64,000 bases of DNA from Clostridiales bacterium (GTDB lineage Bacteria > Bacillota > Clostridia > Peptostreptococcales > Anaerovoracaceae). Location of the stretch: assembly GCA_012513435.1 (NCBI GenBank), contig JAAZCE010000040.1, forward strand, positions 96,570 through 160,569, read 5' to 3'. The first letter of the stretch is position 1. Every line of letters starts with the position of its first letter. The notes beneath the pieces were generated by a model. That model was not told where the DNA came from. It searched no databases and was given only the letters and a program-made list of their open reading frames with translations. Both the position numbers and the translations under genes were made by a program. This document shows, piece after piece, positions 16,654 to 26,789 of the stretch.

Positions 16654-17550
16654 ATGAAAGACTATTCGTTTGAAGAGTATAAAGAAATAATCGAAGAACA
16701 CCTTATGGATTTTATTCCCGACGTGGACCATAAGAGCATCACTTTATATGATGCCATGAGGTACAGTCTGCTAACAGGAGGAAAGAGGATAAGGCCTGTA
16801 TTGTTGCTGGCTGCCTGTGACTTCTGCTGCGGTAAGATAGAAGAGGCGCTTCCTTATGCCTGTGCCATCGAATATATCCACAATTATTCCCTTATCCACG
16901 ACGACCTGCCGTGTATGGATAACGACGACCTCAGGAGAGGACAGCCGACAAATCACAAGGTTTTTGGCGAAGCTATGGCCACCCTTGCAGGTGACGGACT
17001 GCAGTCAGCTGCTTTTGAGACCATGAATAAGGATATGTTTCTTTATTTTGACGACCCGACAGGACTGAAAAAGAGAATAAACGCATCGTATGAAATCAGC
17101 AAAGGTGCAGGCTGCAGAGGTATGGTAGCCGGCCAGGTTGCCGACATGGAGGCTGAGGATAAAAATTGCTCCGGAGAAATGCTGGATTACATTCACATTA
17201 CCAAAACCGCAGCATTGATAGTTGCCGCCGTAAGGGCGGGAGCTCATCTGGGAGGTGCTGACGATGACCTCCTTTCCAAGCTGACCATTTATGCGGAGAA
17301 TCTCGGATTAGCGTTCCAAATATGTGATGATATACTGGATGTTGAAGGAAAAGAAGAAGAAATGGGCAAGAGATCAGGAATGGATGACATAAACAAAAAA
17401 GCCACATATCCTGCCATTTACGGAATAGATAAATCAAAGGAGCGACTGAATCAACTGACAGACAAGGCTATTGACGCTCTCAGCGAATTTTACGACAACG
17501 CAGAGGTGTTTACAAAATTGGCAAAAGAATTAGCGGTAAGAGGTAAATAA
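16654..17550 (+). CDS. ispA: Polyprenyl (farnesyl/geranyl) diphosphate synthase
   Basis: A 298-aa short-chain trans-prenyltransferase. First Asp-rich motif DDLPCMDNDDLRRG, second Asp-rich motif ICDDILD; GGKRIRP and LAGDGLQSAAFE are further conserved spots. It condenses IPP with DMAPP/GPP to supply farnesyl diphosphate for undecaprenyl phosphate and quinones. It lies between xseB and dxs, the usual clostridial arrangement, one base before dxs. AAGGAGG precedes the ATG. Confidence 0.95.
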   Translation: MKDYSFEEYKEIIEEHLMDFIPDVDHKSITLYDAMRYSLLTGGKRIRPVLLLAACDFCCGKIEEALPYACAIEYIHNYSLIHDDLPCMDNDDLRRGQPTNHKVFGEAMATLAGDGLQSAAFETMNKDMFLYFDDPTGLKKRINASYEISKGAGCRGMVAGQVADMEAEDKNCSGEMLDYIHITKTAALIVAAVRAGAHLGGADDDLLSKLTIYAENLGLAFQICDDILDVEGKEEEMGKRSGMDDINKKATYPAIYGIDKSKERLNQLTDKAIDALSEFYDNAEVFTKLAKELAVRGK

Positions 17551-17551
17551 C

Positions 17552-19408
17552 ATGAACAAATATCTGACAGGGCATAACTTCCCTCAGGATTTGAAAGATA
17601 TGAGCTACGATGAGCTGGAGCTTTTATCCTATGAGCTTCGGGATTATCTGGTGGAGACCGTATCCGAAACGGGAGGTCATCTATCATCAAATCTGGGAGT
17701 GGTTGAGATAACCATTGCCCTTCATAAGGTTTTTGATACCCCTGCGGACAAGCTTATCTGGGATGTGGGACATCAAACCTATATACACAAGATACTTACA
17801 GGCAGAGGAGACAGACTAAAAACTGTAAGGCAGTTTAACGGAATGAGCGGCTTCCCCAAGAGTAGCGACAGTCCTTATGATGTTTTTGACACAGGGCACA
17901 GCAGTACCTCCCTGTCCTTGGGCCTTGGCATGGCCGAGGCAAGAGACCTTGCAGGAGAAGATTATCAGGTAGTTTCCATAATAGGTGACGGCGCGCTGAC
18001 AGGCGGGCTGTCCTTTGAAGCTCTCAACAATGCGGGAAACAGAAGCACCAAACTCATAATAGTCCTCAACGATAACGGAATGTCCATTTCGCCTAATACA
18101 GGCGGACTGTCAAAGCACCTGTCCAGGCTGAGAAGCTCAGGCAGATATATTTCTATGAAGGAAAAAATCAAGAAGAACGTTTCCAAAATACCTGTAATAG
18201 GAGAGGGAATGGTGACAGGCATGCAGCATGCCAGGGATTCCATTAAGTATGCGGTAATAGACGGAATCCTCTTTGAGGAATTGGGTATAAAGTATTTCGG
18301 CCCTATAGACGGTCACGACATTGAAACTCTGTGTAAGGCCTTTGAGTGGGCAAAGCAGACAGAAGGTCCGGTGCTGATACATACTATAACCCAAAAGGGA
18401 AAGGGATATTCCGTAGCGGAAAACAATCCTAATGTATTTCACGGCATAGGACCCTTCAACGTGGAGACGGGACAGCTGCTGAAGAAGTCAATCAAGCCCT
18501 CCTATTCATATGTAATGGGAAATAAGCTCATAGAAATGGCACAAAGGGACCCTAAAATAGTAGCCGTAAGCGCCGCAATGCTAGAAGGGACGGGTCTGGA
18601 AAAATTCAGCGCCGAGTTTCCCGAAAGGACTTTTGATGTAGGAATAGCGGAAGCCTATGCTGTTTCCTTTGCAGCAGGTCTTGCCAAGGCAGGAAGCAAG
18701 CCCTTCGTGGCAATATATTCAACATTCCTGCAGAGAGGCTATGACCAGATAGTTGAGGACGTCTGTCTTCAGAACCTGCCTGTAGTATTCTGTATAGACA
18801 GAGCAGGCATAGTAGGTGCCGACGGAGAGACTCATCACGGTATACTGGATCTCAGCTATTTAAAGAGCATTCCCAATCTGACCATAATGGCCCCTAAGGA
18901 CAAGGGGGAGCTGGAAGCTATGATGGAATACGCCATAACCCTCAATGCCCCTTGCGCCATAAGATATCCTAAGGGTGCCACACCTGAGCTGGGTGCTGTA
19001 AACAAGGTCATCACCGGCAAAGCTAATCAGATAAAGCGCGGAACGGATGTGGAGATTTGGGCCCTGGGCTCCATGGTAGAAAAAGCCTTGAAGGCGGCAG
19101 ATATACTGAAAAAAAAGAATATAAGTGTAAGCGTAATAAACGCTAAATTTTTAAAGCCCTTTGACACCGAAAGACTCCTTAAGTCCGCTGGTAAATACAA
19201 GCTCTTAGTGAGCATGGAGGATAACGCTCTGACAAGTGGCATGGGAGAAGAGATGAATACCATATTAAAGGACGAAGATGTAAGCATCATCAATATAGGC
19301 TGGCCCGATAAATTCATCGAGCATGGCTCATGCGGACAGCTATATGAGAAATACGGCTTAGACCCTAATTCCGTAGCAGAAAGGATAGCCAAAACACTTG
19401 AAGGATAG
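17552..19408 (+). CDS. dxs: 1-deoxy-D-xylulose-5-phosphate synthase
   Basis: A 618-aa thiamine-diphosphate enzyme that joins pyruvate and glyceraldehyde-3-phosphate in the first step of the MEP isoprenoid pathway. The TPP-binding region is IIGDGALTGGLSFEALNNAG...LNDNGMSISPN; transketolase-like middle with DVGIAEAYAVSFAAGLA and DRAGIVGADGETHHG; C-terminal domain complete. Full length. The operon ispA-dxs-tlyA is common in Firmicutes. Its 3' end overlaps tlyA by 11 bases. Confidence 0.97.
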   Translation: MNKYLTGHNFPQDLKDMSYDELELLSYELRDYLVETVSETGGHLSSNLGVVEITIALHKVFDTPADKLIWDVGHQTYIHKILTGRGDRLKTVRQFNGMSGFPKSSDSPYDVFDTGHSSTSLSLGLGMAEARDLAGEDYQVVSIIGDGALTGGLSFEALNNAGNRSTKLIIVLNDNGMSISPNTGGLSKHLSRLRSSGRYISMKEKIKKNVSKIPVIGEGMVTGMQHARDSIKYAVIDGILFEELGIKYFGPIDGHDIETLCKAFEWAKQTEGPVLIHTITQKGKGYSVAENNPNVFHGIGPFNVETGQLLKKSIKPSYSYVMGNKLIEMAQRDPKIVAVSAAMLEGTGLEKFSAEFPERTFDVGIAEAYAVSFAAGLAKAGSKPFVAIYSTFLQRGYDQIVEDVCLQNLPVVFCIDRAGIVGADGETHHGILDLSYLKSIPNLTIMAPKDKGELEAMMEYAITLNAPCAIRYPKGATPELGAVNKVITGKANQIKRGTDVEIWALGSMVEKALKAADILKKKNISVSVINAKFLKPFDTERLLKSAGKYKLLVSMEDNALTSGMGEEMNTILKDEDVSIINIGWPDKFIEHGSCGQLYEKYGLDPNSVAERIAKTLEG

Positions 19409-20195
19409 ACTTGACATTGTATTAACTGAAAAAGGATTCTTCGCCTCCAGGGAAAGAGCCAAGGCTTCCATTATGGCAGGCCTCATATATGTAGACGGCA
19501 TGAGAATTGATAAGCCGGGCACCTCAATAAGCCATGATGCGGATATTTCCGTAAAGGAAAACCTTTGTCCCTATGTGAGCAGAGGCGGGCTGAAGTTAGA
19601 AAAGGCTCTTGAGGTTTTTGACTTTTCCCTTGAAGGTTTCGTAGCCGTTGACATAGGTGCATCCACAGGAGGATTTACTGACTGCATGCTTCAAAACGGT
19701 GCCGAGAAGGTCTATGCCATAGATGTGGGATACGGACAGCTTGACTGGAAGCTTAGAAATGACCACAGAGTTGTAAACATGGAAAAAATCAACGTTCGAT
19801 ATATGGATGTTGATTCAGTAGGAAGAAATATTGATTTTATAAGCATTGATGTTTCTTTTATTTCGCTAAAGCTAGTTTTTCCTGTGGCGGCGCAGCTCCT
19901 TCATGATAAGGGCTGCTTGGTCTGCCTTATAAAGCCTCAGTTTGAGGCCGGAAGAGAGCAGGTAGGCAAGAAAGGTATAGTCAGAGATCCTGCTGTTCAC
20001 AGGCAGGTCATAGGAAATGTAGTGAAGTACGGCAGTGAAAACGGGCTGTATGCTCACGGCCTTGCTTATTCTCCCGTAAAGGGAACCAAGGGCAATATAG
20101 AATATCTGTTGTTTATGAGGAAATACCCTGCAGAAAATGCAGTAAATGTTGATTTAACGGTTCAGCTGTCACACCAAGAGCTGACTGAAAAATAA
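19398..20195 (+). CDS. tlyA: TlyA family rRNA 2'-O-methyltransferase
   Basis: A 265-aa protein with an N-terminal S4 RNA-binding domain (RLDIVLTEKGFFASRERAKASIMAG) and a FtsJ-like methyltransferase domain (AVDIGASTGGFTDCMLQNGA as the SAM loop). TlyA methylates ribose of 16S and/or 23S rRNA; long TlyA types act on both subunits. The start is a TTG inside the end of dxs. In many clostridia nadK, argR and recN follow; here they do not, and nadK lies at 53.5 kb. Confidence 0.9.
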   Translation: MKDRLDIVLTEKGFFASRERAKASIMAGLIYVDGMRIDKPGTSISHDADISVKENLCPYVSRGGLKLEKALEVFDFSLEGFVAVDIGASTGGFTDCMLQNGAEKVYAIDVGYGQLDWKLRNDHRVVNMEKINVRYMDVDSVGRNIDFISIDVSFISLKLVFPVAAQLLHDKGCLVCLIKPQFEAGREQVGKKGIVRDPAVHRQVIGNVVKYGSENGLYAHGLAYSPVKGTKGNIEYLLFMRKYPAENAVNVDLTVQLSHQELTEK

Positions 20196-20225
20196 AATGT
20201 GATTTAAGAGAAAAGGAGACTAAAA

Positions 20226-21416
20226 ATGGAACTGTCAAAAAGAGTGTTATCTATGCAACATTCACCTATCAGAAGATTCAATGTTTTTGCTTTTGAAGCA
20301 GAGAAAAAGGGAAAGAGGGTCTATCATCTCAATATAGGACAGCCTGACGTTGAGACACCGCCTTGCTTCATGGAGGCCATAAGAAACTTTGATAAAAAGG
20401 TTATTGCCTACTCCGAATCAGGCGGAGAAACAGTACTGCAGGACGCTATAATCAATTATTTCAAGGGCTATGACATGGATTTTGAAAGGAAGAACATCCT
20501 TATCACCAACGGCGGATCAGAAGCATTGAATATGATTTTTGTTTCACTGTTAAACCCTGGAGATGAGGTCCTTATTGCAGAACCTTTCTATACCAATTAC
20601 CATACATTCGTTACACAGTCGGCAGGAAAGGTTGTCCCTTTGACTACAAAGGCCGAGGAAGGCTACGACTTTGCAAAGTCAGACCTTATCGAAGCAGCCA
20701 TTACGCCTAAGACAAAGGCTATCTGCTGCATAAGCCCCGGCAATCCTACGGGAAGAGTTCTCTCCCTTGAGGATATGAAGCTCATAGGAGACATAGCCAA
20801 GAAGCACGACTTGTGGATAATAGCCGATGAAGTATACAGAGAATTTGCATACGACAACAGAGACGCTACATCCTTTGGCATGTTCCCTGAATATGCTGAC
20901 AGAGTTGTTATCGTCGACTCGGTTTCTAAGAGGTTTTCTGCCTGCGGCGCAAGAGTGGGCTGCGTGGTAAGTAAAAACCAGGAGCTTATGGATGCTATAA
21001 TGAAGCTGGCTCAGGGAAGACTTTGCTGTCCTACGCTGGACCAGATTGGGGCCGCAGCTCTTTACAACCTGGATAAATCCTACTACGATGAGGTGAAGGC
21101 CGAATACGAGGGGAGAAGGGATGTTGTTTACGAGGAGCTTATGAAGATACCGGGGGTTGTCTGCCAGAAGCCTGGCGGAGCGTTTTACATGACAGCCAAG
21201 CTGCCGGTTGAAAGCGTTGAAGATTTTCTTATTTTCCTTCTTAAGGAATTTGACGACAAGGGCGAGACAGTAATGTTTGCTCCTGCCGAAGGATTCTACG
21301 GAACACCGGGACTTGGAAAGGATGAAATGCGTATAGCTTACGTTCTCAATAAGGAGGATATGAGAAGAGGTGTTGAACTTATAAGATTAGGTCTAGAAAG
21401 GTATAACGCCAGATAA
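20226..21416 (+). CDS. Class I/II PLP-dependent aminotransferase
   Basis: A 396-aa fold-type I aminotransferase of the aspartate/aromatic aminotransferase group. Conserved points: NGGSEALNMIF (phosphate site), SPGNPTGRVLS (Asn contacting PLP), IADEVYREFAYD (Asp to the pyridine N), and VDSVSKRFSACGARVG with the Schiff-base lysine. A C-terminal Arg that would bind substrate carboxylate is within MRIAYVLNKEDM. The exact substrate is not decidable from sequence alone. It stands between tlyA and mutS with its own ribosome site AAAAGGAG. Confidence 0.88.
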   Translation: MELSKRVLSMQHSPIRRFNVFAFEAEKKGKRVYHLNIGQPDVETPPCFMEAIRNFDKKVIAYSESGGETVLQDAIINYFKGYDMDFERKNILITNGGSEALNMIFVSLLNPGDEVLIAEPFYTNYHTFVTQSAGKVVPLTTKAEEGYDFAKSDLIEAAITPKTKAICCISPGNPTGRVLSLEDMKLIGDIAKKHDLWIIADEVYREFAYDNRDATSFGMFPEYADRVVIVDSVSKRFSACGARVGCVVSKNQELMDAIMKLAQGRLCCPTLDQIGAAALYNLDKSYYDEVKAEYEGRRDVVYEELMKIPGVVCQKPGGAFYMTAKLPVESVEDFLIFLLKEFDDKGETVMFAPAEGFYGTPGLGKDEMRIAYVLNKEDMRRGVELIRLGLERYNAR

Positions 21417-21432
21417 GAAGACCCAGCTTAGG

Positions 21433-21470
21433 AAGAACATGCAGTCTGCGAAAGCGATTGCGTGTTCTTT
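21433..21470 (+). terminator. Hairpin between aminotransferase and mutS
   Basis: AAGAACA (21433-21439) pairs with TGTTCTT (21463-21469), with an inner stem-loop. The T-run is short, so termination is likely incomplete. mutS has its own site GGAGG before its ATG. Confidence 0.45.
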
Positions 21471-21506
21471 TATGAATGATAACCACTATCGGAGGAAACC
21501 AAAACT

Positions 21507-24104
21507 ATGGCAGCAGCTAAACTATCACCAATGATGCAGCAATATATGGATATCAAGGAAGAGTACAAGGATTGCATTCTGTTTTTCAGACTTGGTGATT
21601 TTTATGAAATGTTCTTTGATGATGCCCAGCTGGCATCCAGAGAACTTGAGCTTACCCTTACAGGCAAAAATTGCGGCATGGAGGAGAGGGCTCCTATGTG
21701 CGGAGTACCTTTTCATTCTGCGGAGACATATATTTCTCAACTGGTTTCCAAGGGTTACAAAGTCGCCATTTGCGAGCAGACAGAAGACCCGGCGGTAGCA
21801 AAGGGTATCGTAAAGCGCGAGGTAATACAGGTAGTCACACCTGGTACTGTTATAAGTAGTACTATGTTGAGAGACAACGAGAACAACTACATTGCATCGG
21901 TCTATTCCGATGAAAAAACTATAGGCCTGGCCTACTGTGATATTTCCACTGGAGAAACAGCTCTCACCTCCATTGACGGCTCTGGCATGTCAGAAGGCCT
22001 CATAAACGAGCTGGTGAAAATCAACGCCAGTGAGGTTCTTATCAACCAATCGGTAGATGACGGAAGCATATCGGAGCGTATCAAGCCGGTTACGGGGGCA
22101 TATTTTAACTCTCTTGGCGAAGATTACTATTCAGAGAATGCCGTCAGAACTGCTATTAAACGACAGTTTAAGGTCTCGGCTCTGCTGGGACTTGGCATAG
22201 AAGAGGGCTCGTCAGCCGAGCTTGCACTGGGAGCACTTCTGCTGTATCTTATTGAAACTCAGAAAAACAATCTGACTCATATCGTTGCCCTTGATATATA
22301 CTCTATGGGCGAGCATATGTCACTTGATAAGGCGACTATAAAGAATCTGGAGCTTACTGAGACTCTTTTTGAAAAACGTGTCCAGGGCTCTCTTTTAGGC
22401 GTGCTGGACAAGACACATACGGCTATGGGCTCAAGGAAGCTAAAGCAGTGGCTCAAGGAGCCTCTTAACCGCTGCACCAGAATATGTGAAAGGCTGGATG
22501 CTGTAGAGGTTCTTCTTGAGGACCTTCTCATGAGAAATAATATTAAGGAGCATCTCAAAAGGGTATACGATTTTGAAAGGCTGTCAGGCCGCATAGCCTG
22601 CGGTAAAGCCAACGGCAAGGACATGATAGCGTTGAGAAATTCATGCTACGTTCTTCCTGAGATAAAAAACGAGATACAAGGTACCTCTTCAAAGCTGCTT
22701 GATACGCTGTATGACAGCATAAGCGGACTTGAAGATGTGCATGATTTGATAGACCGCTGTATAGTGGATGAGCCGCCCTTTACAATAAAAGAGGGGGAGC
22801 TTATCAAGGAAGGCTTTTCCCCAGATCTGGACCAATTGAAGCACTCCATATCGGACGCTCAGAACTGGATAGCCAGACTTGAAGCGACAGAAAGAGAAAG
22901 AACGGGAATCAAGAACCTGAAGGTAGGCTTCAACAAGGTATTCGGATATTACCTTGAGGTCACCAAATCCTATTTTGACTTGATACCGGATAATTACATA
23001 CGAAAACAGACACTTTCAAACTGCGAAAGGTTCATAACTCCTGAGCTTAAGGAAACAGAACGTATTGTGTTAAATGCCGAGACCAAGATAAACCAGATGG
23101 AATATGAGATTTTCACCGATTTAAGGGATAAACTTCAGGAATATATAGGTGAAATACAGGAAACGTCAAAGGCCATCGCCGTACTAGATGTGCTTACATC
23201 CTTCGCTCAGGTAAGCGAAAAGAACGATTATTCCAAGCCAGAGGTTAATCAGAGTGATGAAATAAGCATATACAAGGGAAGACATCCCGTCATAGAAGAG
23301 ACCATCAGGGACGGCATATTCGTAAGCAACGATACCTTTATAAACAAAACAGACAGAAGCATGCTTCTTGTGACAGGCCCTAATATGGCCGGAAAATCCA
23401 CATACATGCGGCAGACCGCCTTAATAGTTTTAATGGCTCAGATAGGCTGTTTCGTGCCTTGTGAAAGGTGTGAAATAGGTGTCTGCGACAGAGTCTTCAC
23501 AAGAATCGGAGCCTCCGATAACCTTGCAAGAGGCCAAAGCACCTTCTTCGTGGAGATGAGTGAGCTAGCATATATTTTGAACACAGCTACGGACAAGAGT
23601 ATTGTAATACTTGACGAAATAGGACGAGGTACCAGCACCTACGACGGACTTTCCATTGCTTGGGCCACGGCGGAATACCTGTGCAGTACGGATAAAAGGA
23701 TACGCACTCTCTTTGCCACCCATTACCACGAGATGACCGAGCTTGAAGACACCCTTGAAGGAGTAAAAAACCTCAACGTAGATGTGGCCGAAGAAAACGG
23801 AGAAATCGTATTTTTACATAAAATAGTGGAAGGAAGCGCCAGCAGAAGCTACGGAATACACGTAGCCAAACTTGCGGGAGTACCGGCAAAGCTTTTGGAA
23901 AAGGCGGAGGAAAGGCTGTCCTATCTGGAAAATATGCCGCAAAAGGCTCCCGTCTTTGTCAACGAGCCTCCAGAACAGCAGCAGCTTTCATTTTTTGAGT
24001 TTGCACCAAACCCGCTGGCAGAGAGGCTTAAGGCTTTGGACCTGATGAATATTACTCCGTCAGAGGCTCTTAAAATACTGGAGGAATTAAAGGAATATCT
24101 ATGA
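21507..24104 (+). CDS. mutS: DNA mismatch repair protein MutS
   Basis: An 865-aa MutS1. N-terminal mismatch-reading domain has FFRLGDFYEMFFDDA (the GxFxE-type motif region); connector, lever and clamp domains follow; C-terminal ATPase has Walker A TGPNMAGKSTYMRQ, Walker B ILDEIGRGTSTYDG and the FATHYHEMTEL switch. Full length. Overlaps mutL by 4 bases (ATGA), so the repair proteins are coupled. Confidence 0.98.
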   Translation: MAAAKLSPMMQQYMDIKEEYKDCILFFRLGDFYEMFFDDAQLASRELELTLTGKNCGMEERAPMCGVPFHSAETYISQLVSKGYKVAICEQTEDPAVAKGIVKREVIQVVTPGTVISSTMLRDNENNYIASVYSDEKTIGLAYCDISTGETALTSIDGSGMSEGLINELVKINASEVLINQSVDDGSISERIKPVTGAYFNSLGEDYYSENAVRTAIKRQFKVSALLGLGIEEGSSAELALGALLLYLIETQKNNLTHIVALDIYSMGEHMSLDKATIKNLELTETLFEKRVQGSLLGVLDKTHTAMGSRKLKQWLKEPLNRCTRICERLDAVEVLLEDLLMRNNIKEHLKRVYDFERLSGRIACGKANGKDMIALRNSCYVLPEIKNEIQGTSSKLLDTLYDSISGLEDVHDLIDRCIVDEPPFTIKEGELIKEGFSPDLDQLKHSISDAQNWIARLEATERERTGIKNLKVGFNKVFGYYLEVTKSYFDLIPDNYIRKQTLSNCERFITPELKETERIVLNAETKINQMEYEIFTDLRDKLQEYIGEIQETSKAIAVLDVLTSFAQVSEKNDYSKPEVNQSDEISIYKGRHPVIEETIRDGIFVSNDTFINKTDRSMLLVTGPNMAGKSTYMRQTALIVLMAQIGCFVPCERCEIGVCDRVFTRIGASDNLARGQSTFFVEMSELAYILNTATDKSIVILDEIGRGTSTYDGLSIAWATAEYLCSTDKRIRTLFATHYHEMTELEDTLEGVKNLNVDVAEENGEIVFLHKIVEGSASRSYGIHVAKLAGVPAKLLEKAEERLSYLENMPQKAPVFVNEPPEQQQLSFFEFAPNPLAERLKALDLMNITPSEALKILEELKEYL

Positions 24105-25852
24105 TTAAAGTACTTGAAAAAAATATAGCTGACAAAATTGCGGCAGGCGAGGTAATAGACAGACCTGTGTCCATAGTTAAAGAGCTTCTGGAGAACTCAC
24201 TGGATGCGGGATCTGACAGCATCACATTGCAGATACAAAACGGCGGCAAATCCTATATAAGGGTTTCCGATAACGGCTGCGGCATAGCTCATGAAGAGGC
24301 TGAGACAGCGTTTATGCGCCACGCCACAAGCAAGATATCCGCAGCTAAGGACCTTAATGCCATTGAGACTCTGGGCTTCAGAGGCGAAGCTCTTGCCAGC
24401 ATCTGTGCCGTATCCCGGGTCGAGCTTATCACCAAGACAAAGGAGTCCAAAACAGGCTGCAAGCTGGTTGTAGAGGGTAGTCAGGTCCTGGAGAACACGG
24501 TTACAGGCTGCCCTGAGGGTACCACGGTCACTGTGAGAGATTTGTTTTACAACGTTCCCGCAAGGAGAAAGTTCCTATCCACGGACAACGGAGAAACCAG
24601 GCGTATAGTCGATATGGTATCACGTATCGCTCTCTCTTACAGCGATGTAAGAATATCCCTTATAAATGGCAATACTACACTTTTTACAACTCAGGGAAAG
24701 GGCAATATACTGAACAACATCCTTACTATTTACGGCAAAGACCTTGGAGACGACCTGTTGCCCGTTGATTACAGGGTAAATAACTGTGTCATCAAGGGTT
24801 ACGTATCCAGCCCCGGCAAATCACTGGCTTCAAGGAGTCGTCAGATTTTCTGCGTCAACGGCAGGGTAGTTACCAGCAAGCTGTTGGAAAAGTCCATAGA
24901 TGATGCATATAAGGAAAAGCTCTTTGCAGGAAGGTTTCCCGTTGCCTTCCTTTTTGTTGCAATACCGGCCATTAAGCTGGATGTCAACATTCATCCGACG
25001 AAAAAGGAGATACGATTTGATGATAACTCTGAAATAGAGGATTTTGTCAAGGAAGGCATAAAACGGGCACTGACCGTGAAGGAGTCCATACCTCAGATAA
25101 AAAATGATCTTAAAGGAAAAAAATCCCAGGATAGAAAGCAAGTTGACATAAATTCATTACTGTCAACACTAAGAGAGGAAATAACAGACCGAGTAGTTTT
25201 GGAAGTACATGAAGAAAAAGAGGTTTACAATGAGCCAAAGGGAATTTACCCTAAGAAGCCTGCTTACAGACCATTTGATATTGACAGCGTCAAGATCATA
25301 GGAACCCTTTTTAACACGTATATTCTGGGAAATGATGACGATAATTTTTATTTGATAGACCAGCACGCCGCTCACGAACGAATATTCTACGAGAGGCTGC
25401 TTAGCCAGTACAACGCTGAAGAAAAGACACAGCAACGCCTTCTTGTCCCTTTGAATTTCAACGTTGATGCTCAAGTTTATGCAACCGAGGATATGTGGAT
25501 AGATAAGGTTCGCGACCTAGGCTATGATATAGAAAACTTCGGCAGCAAAACATATATAGTCCGTGAAGTGCCTGCTTTTATAGATATAATCGATGCAGAG
25601 GCATTTATAAGAGAGATTTTCATAGAGTTTGAAGGAAAACAAAACCTTTCAAACAAGGGCGTCCTGGAAAAAATCATCATGCGCTCCTGCAAAAGTGCCA
25701 TAAAGGGCGGAGACCACCTGGAAAGTGAGGAAATTGACGGCTTGCTCAAGGATCTGAAGGCCTGTGTCAATCCTTTTTCCTGTCCCCACGGAAGACCAAC
25801 CTTTGTGAGGATGTCAAAGTATGAAATAGAAAAAATGTTTAAGAGAGTGTAG
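24101..25852 (+). CDS. mutL: DNA mismatch repair endonuclease MutL
   Basis: A 583-aa MutL. GHKL ATPase motifs ELLENSLDAGS, DNGCGI and GFRGEALASI are intact. The C-terminal dimerisation domain contains DQHAAHERIFYE, which fits the metal-dependent endonuclease motif DQHA(x)2E(x)4E, plus a C-terminal CPHGRP motif, so this is a nicking MutL as expected where MutH is absent. Followed 7 bases later by miaA. Confidence 0.97.
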   Translation: MIKVLEKNIADKIAAGEVIDRPVSIVKELLENSLDAGSDSITLQIQNGGKSYIRVSDNGCGIAHEEAETAFMRHATSKISAAKDLNAIETLGFRGEALASICAVSRVELITKTKESKTGCKLVVEGSQVLENTVTGCPEGTTVTVRDLFYNVPARRKFLSTDNGETRRIVDMVSRIALSYSDVRISLINGNTTLFTTQGKGNILNNILTIYGKDLGDDLLPVDYRVNNCVIKGYVSSPGKSLASRSRQIFCVNGRVVTSKLLEKSIDDAYKEKLFAGRFPVAFLFVAIPAIKLDVNIHPTKKEIRFDDNSEIEDFVKEGIKRALTVKESIPQIKNDLKGKKSQDRKQVDINSLLSTLREEITDRVVLEVHEEKEVYNEPKGIYPKKPAYRPFDIDSVKIIGTLFNTYILGNDDDNFYLIDQHAAHERIFYERLLSQYNAEEKTQQRLLVPLNFNVDAQVYATEDMWIDKVRDLGYDIENFGSKTYIVREVPAFIDIIDAEAFIREIFIEFEGKQNLSNKGVLEKIIMRSCKSAIKGGDHLESEEIDGLLKDLKACVNPFSCPHGRPTFVRMSKYEIEKMFKRV

Positions 25853-25859
25853 AACTCAT

Positions 25860-26789
25860 ATGAAGAAAGTCGTTGCAGTGGCTGGCCCTACGGCAGTAGG
25901 AAAAACTAAATATTCCATAGAAATCGCCAAGGCATTTAACGGTGAAATAGTATCCTGCGACTCCATGCAGCTCTACAAATACATGGATATAGGCAGTGCT
26001 AAGCCTACAGAAGAAGAACAGCGACAGGTACCACACCATCTTGTTGATTTCCTTGACCCCAGAGAAGAGTTTTCTGTGGCTCAGTACCAGGGGCTGGCAA
26101 AGGCAGCAATAGATGATATATTTGCCCGCGATAAACTCCCGGTTATTTCAGGTGGCACAGGTCTATATTTGAACTCCCTGCTTTACGATATGGACTTCTC
26201 TTCCGCCCCTGAAGACGATTCATACAGAAGAGGACTGGAGGGTATCGCTTTACAAAAGGGCAGCGAGGAGCTCCACAGAATGTTAGCTGATAAGGACTTT
26301 GAGGCAGCCGCCGAAATACATCCCAACAATAAGAAAAAGATAATACGAGCCCTGGAACGGTTAAATGCAGGAGAGGGCAGGATTAAACACTTTAAGGAGC
26401 TGAACAGTGAAACTGCCGACTATGATGTGATTCTCATAGGGCTTACGAGAGACAGACAGGAGCTTTATGAAAGAATAAACAAAAGAGTGGACATACTCAT
26501 AGAAGCCGGACTGATGGATGAGGTCAGGTCTTTAATGGACATCGGTCTGACTCAGGATGCCATCTCCATGAAGGGTATCGGGTACAAGGAAATAATGGAC
26601 TATTTCCTAGGAAATTGTACTTTGGAGGCTGTAATCGACAAAGTTAAAAAAAATACACGACATTATGCTAAAAAACAGTTAACGTGGTTTAGAAGATATG
26701 ATAAAATGAAGTGGTATAATATTTCGGATTTTACGGGCGAAGATATTGCCTTAAAGGAAATTTTAACATGGCTGGAGAAAAAAACATAA
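25860..26789 (+). CDS. miaA: tRNA dimethylallyltransferase
   Basis: A 309-aa MiaA. P-loop AGPTAVGKTKYSIEIA, substrate motif SCDSMQLYKYMDIGSAKPT, and SGGTGLYLNSL are diagnostic. It transfers a dimethylallyl group to A37 of tRNAs reading codons that begin with U; the diphosphate donor comes from the isoprenoid pathway fed by Dxs/IspA encoded upstream. The mutS-mutL-miaA order is standard. The 3' end overlaps the recombinase gene by 22 bases. Confidence 0.97.
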   Translation: MKKVVAVAGPTAVGKTKYSIEIAKAFNGEIVSCDSMQLYKYMDIGSAKPTEEEQRQVPHHLVDFLDPREEFSVAQYQGLAKAAIDDIFARDKLPVISGGTGLYLNSLLYDMDFSSAPEDDSYRRGLEGIALQKGSEELHRMLADKDFEAAAEIHPNNKKKIIRALERLNAGEGRIKHFKELNSETADYDVILIGLTRDRQELYERINKRVDILIEAGLMDEVRSLMDIGLTQDAISMKGIGYKEIMDYFLGNCTLEAVIDKVKKNTRHYAKKQLTWFRRYDKMKWYNISDFTGEDIALKEILTWLEKKT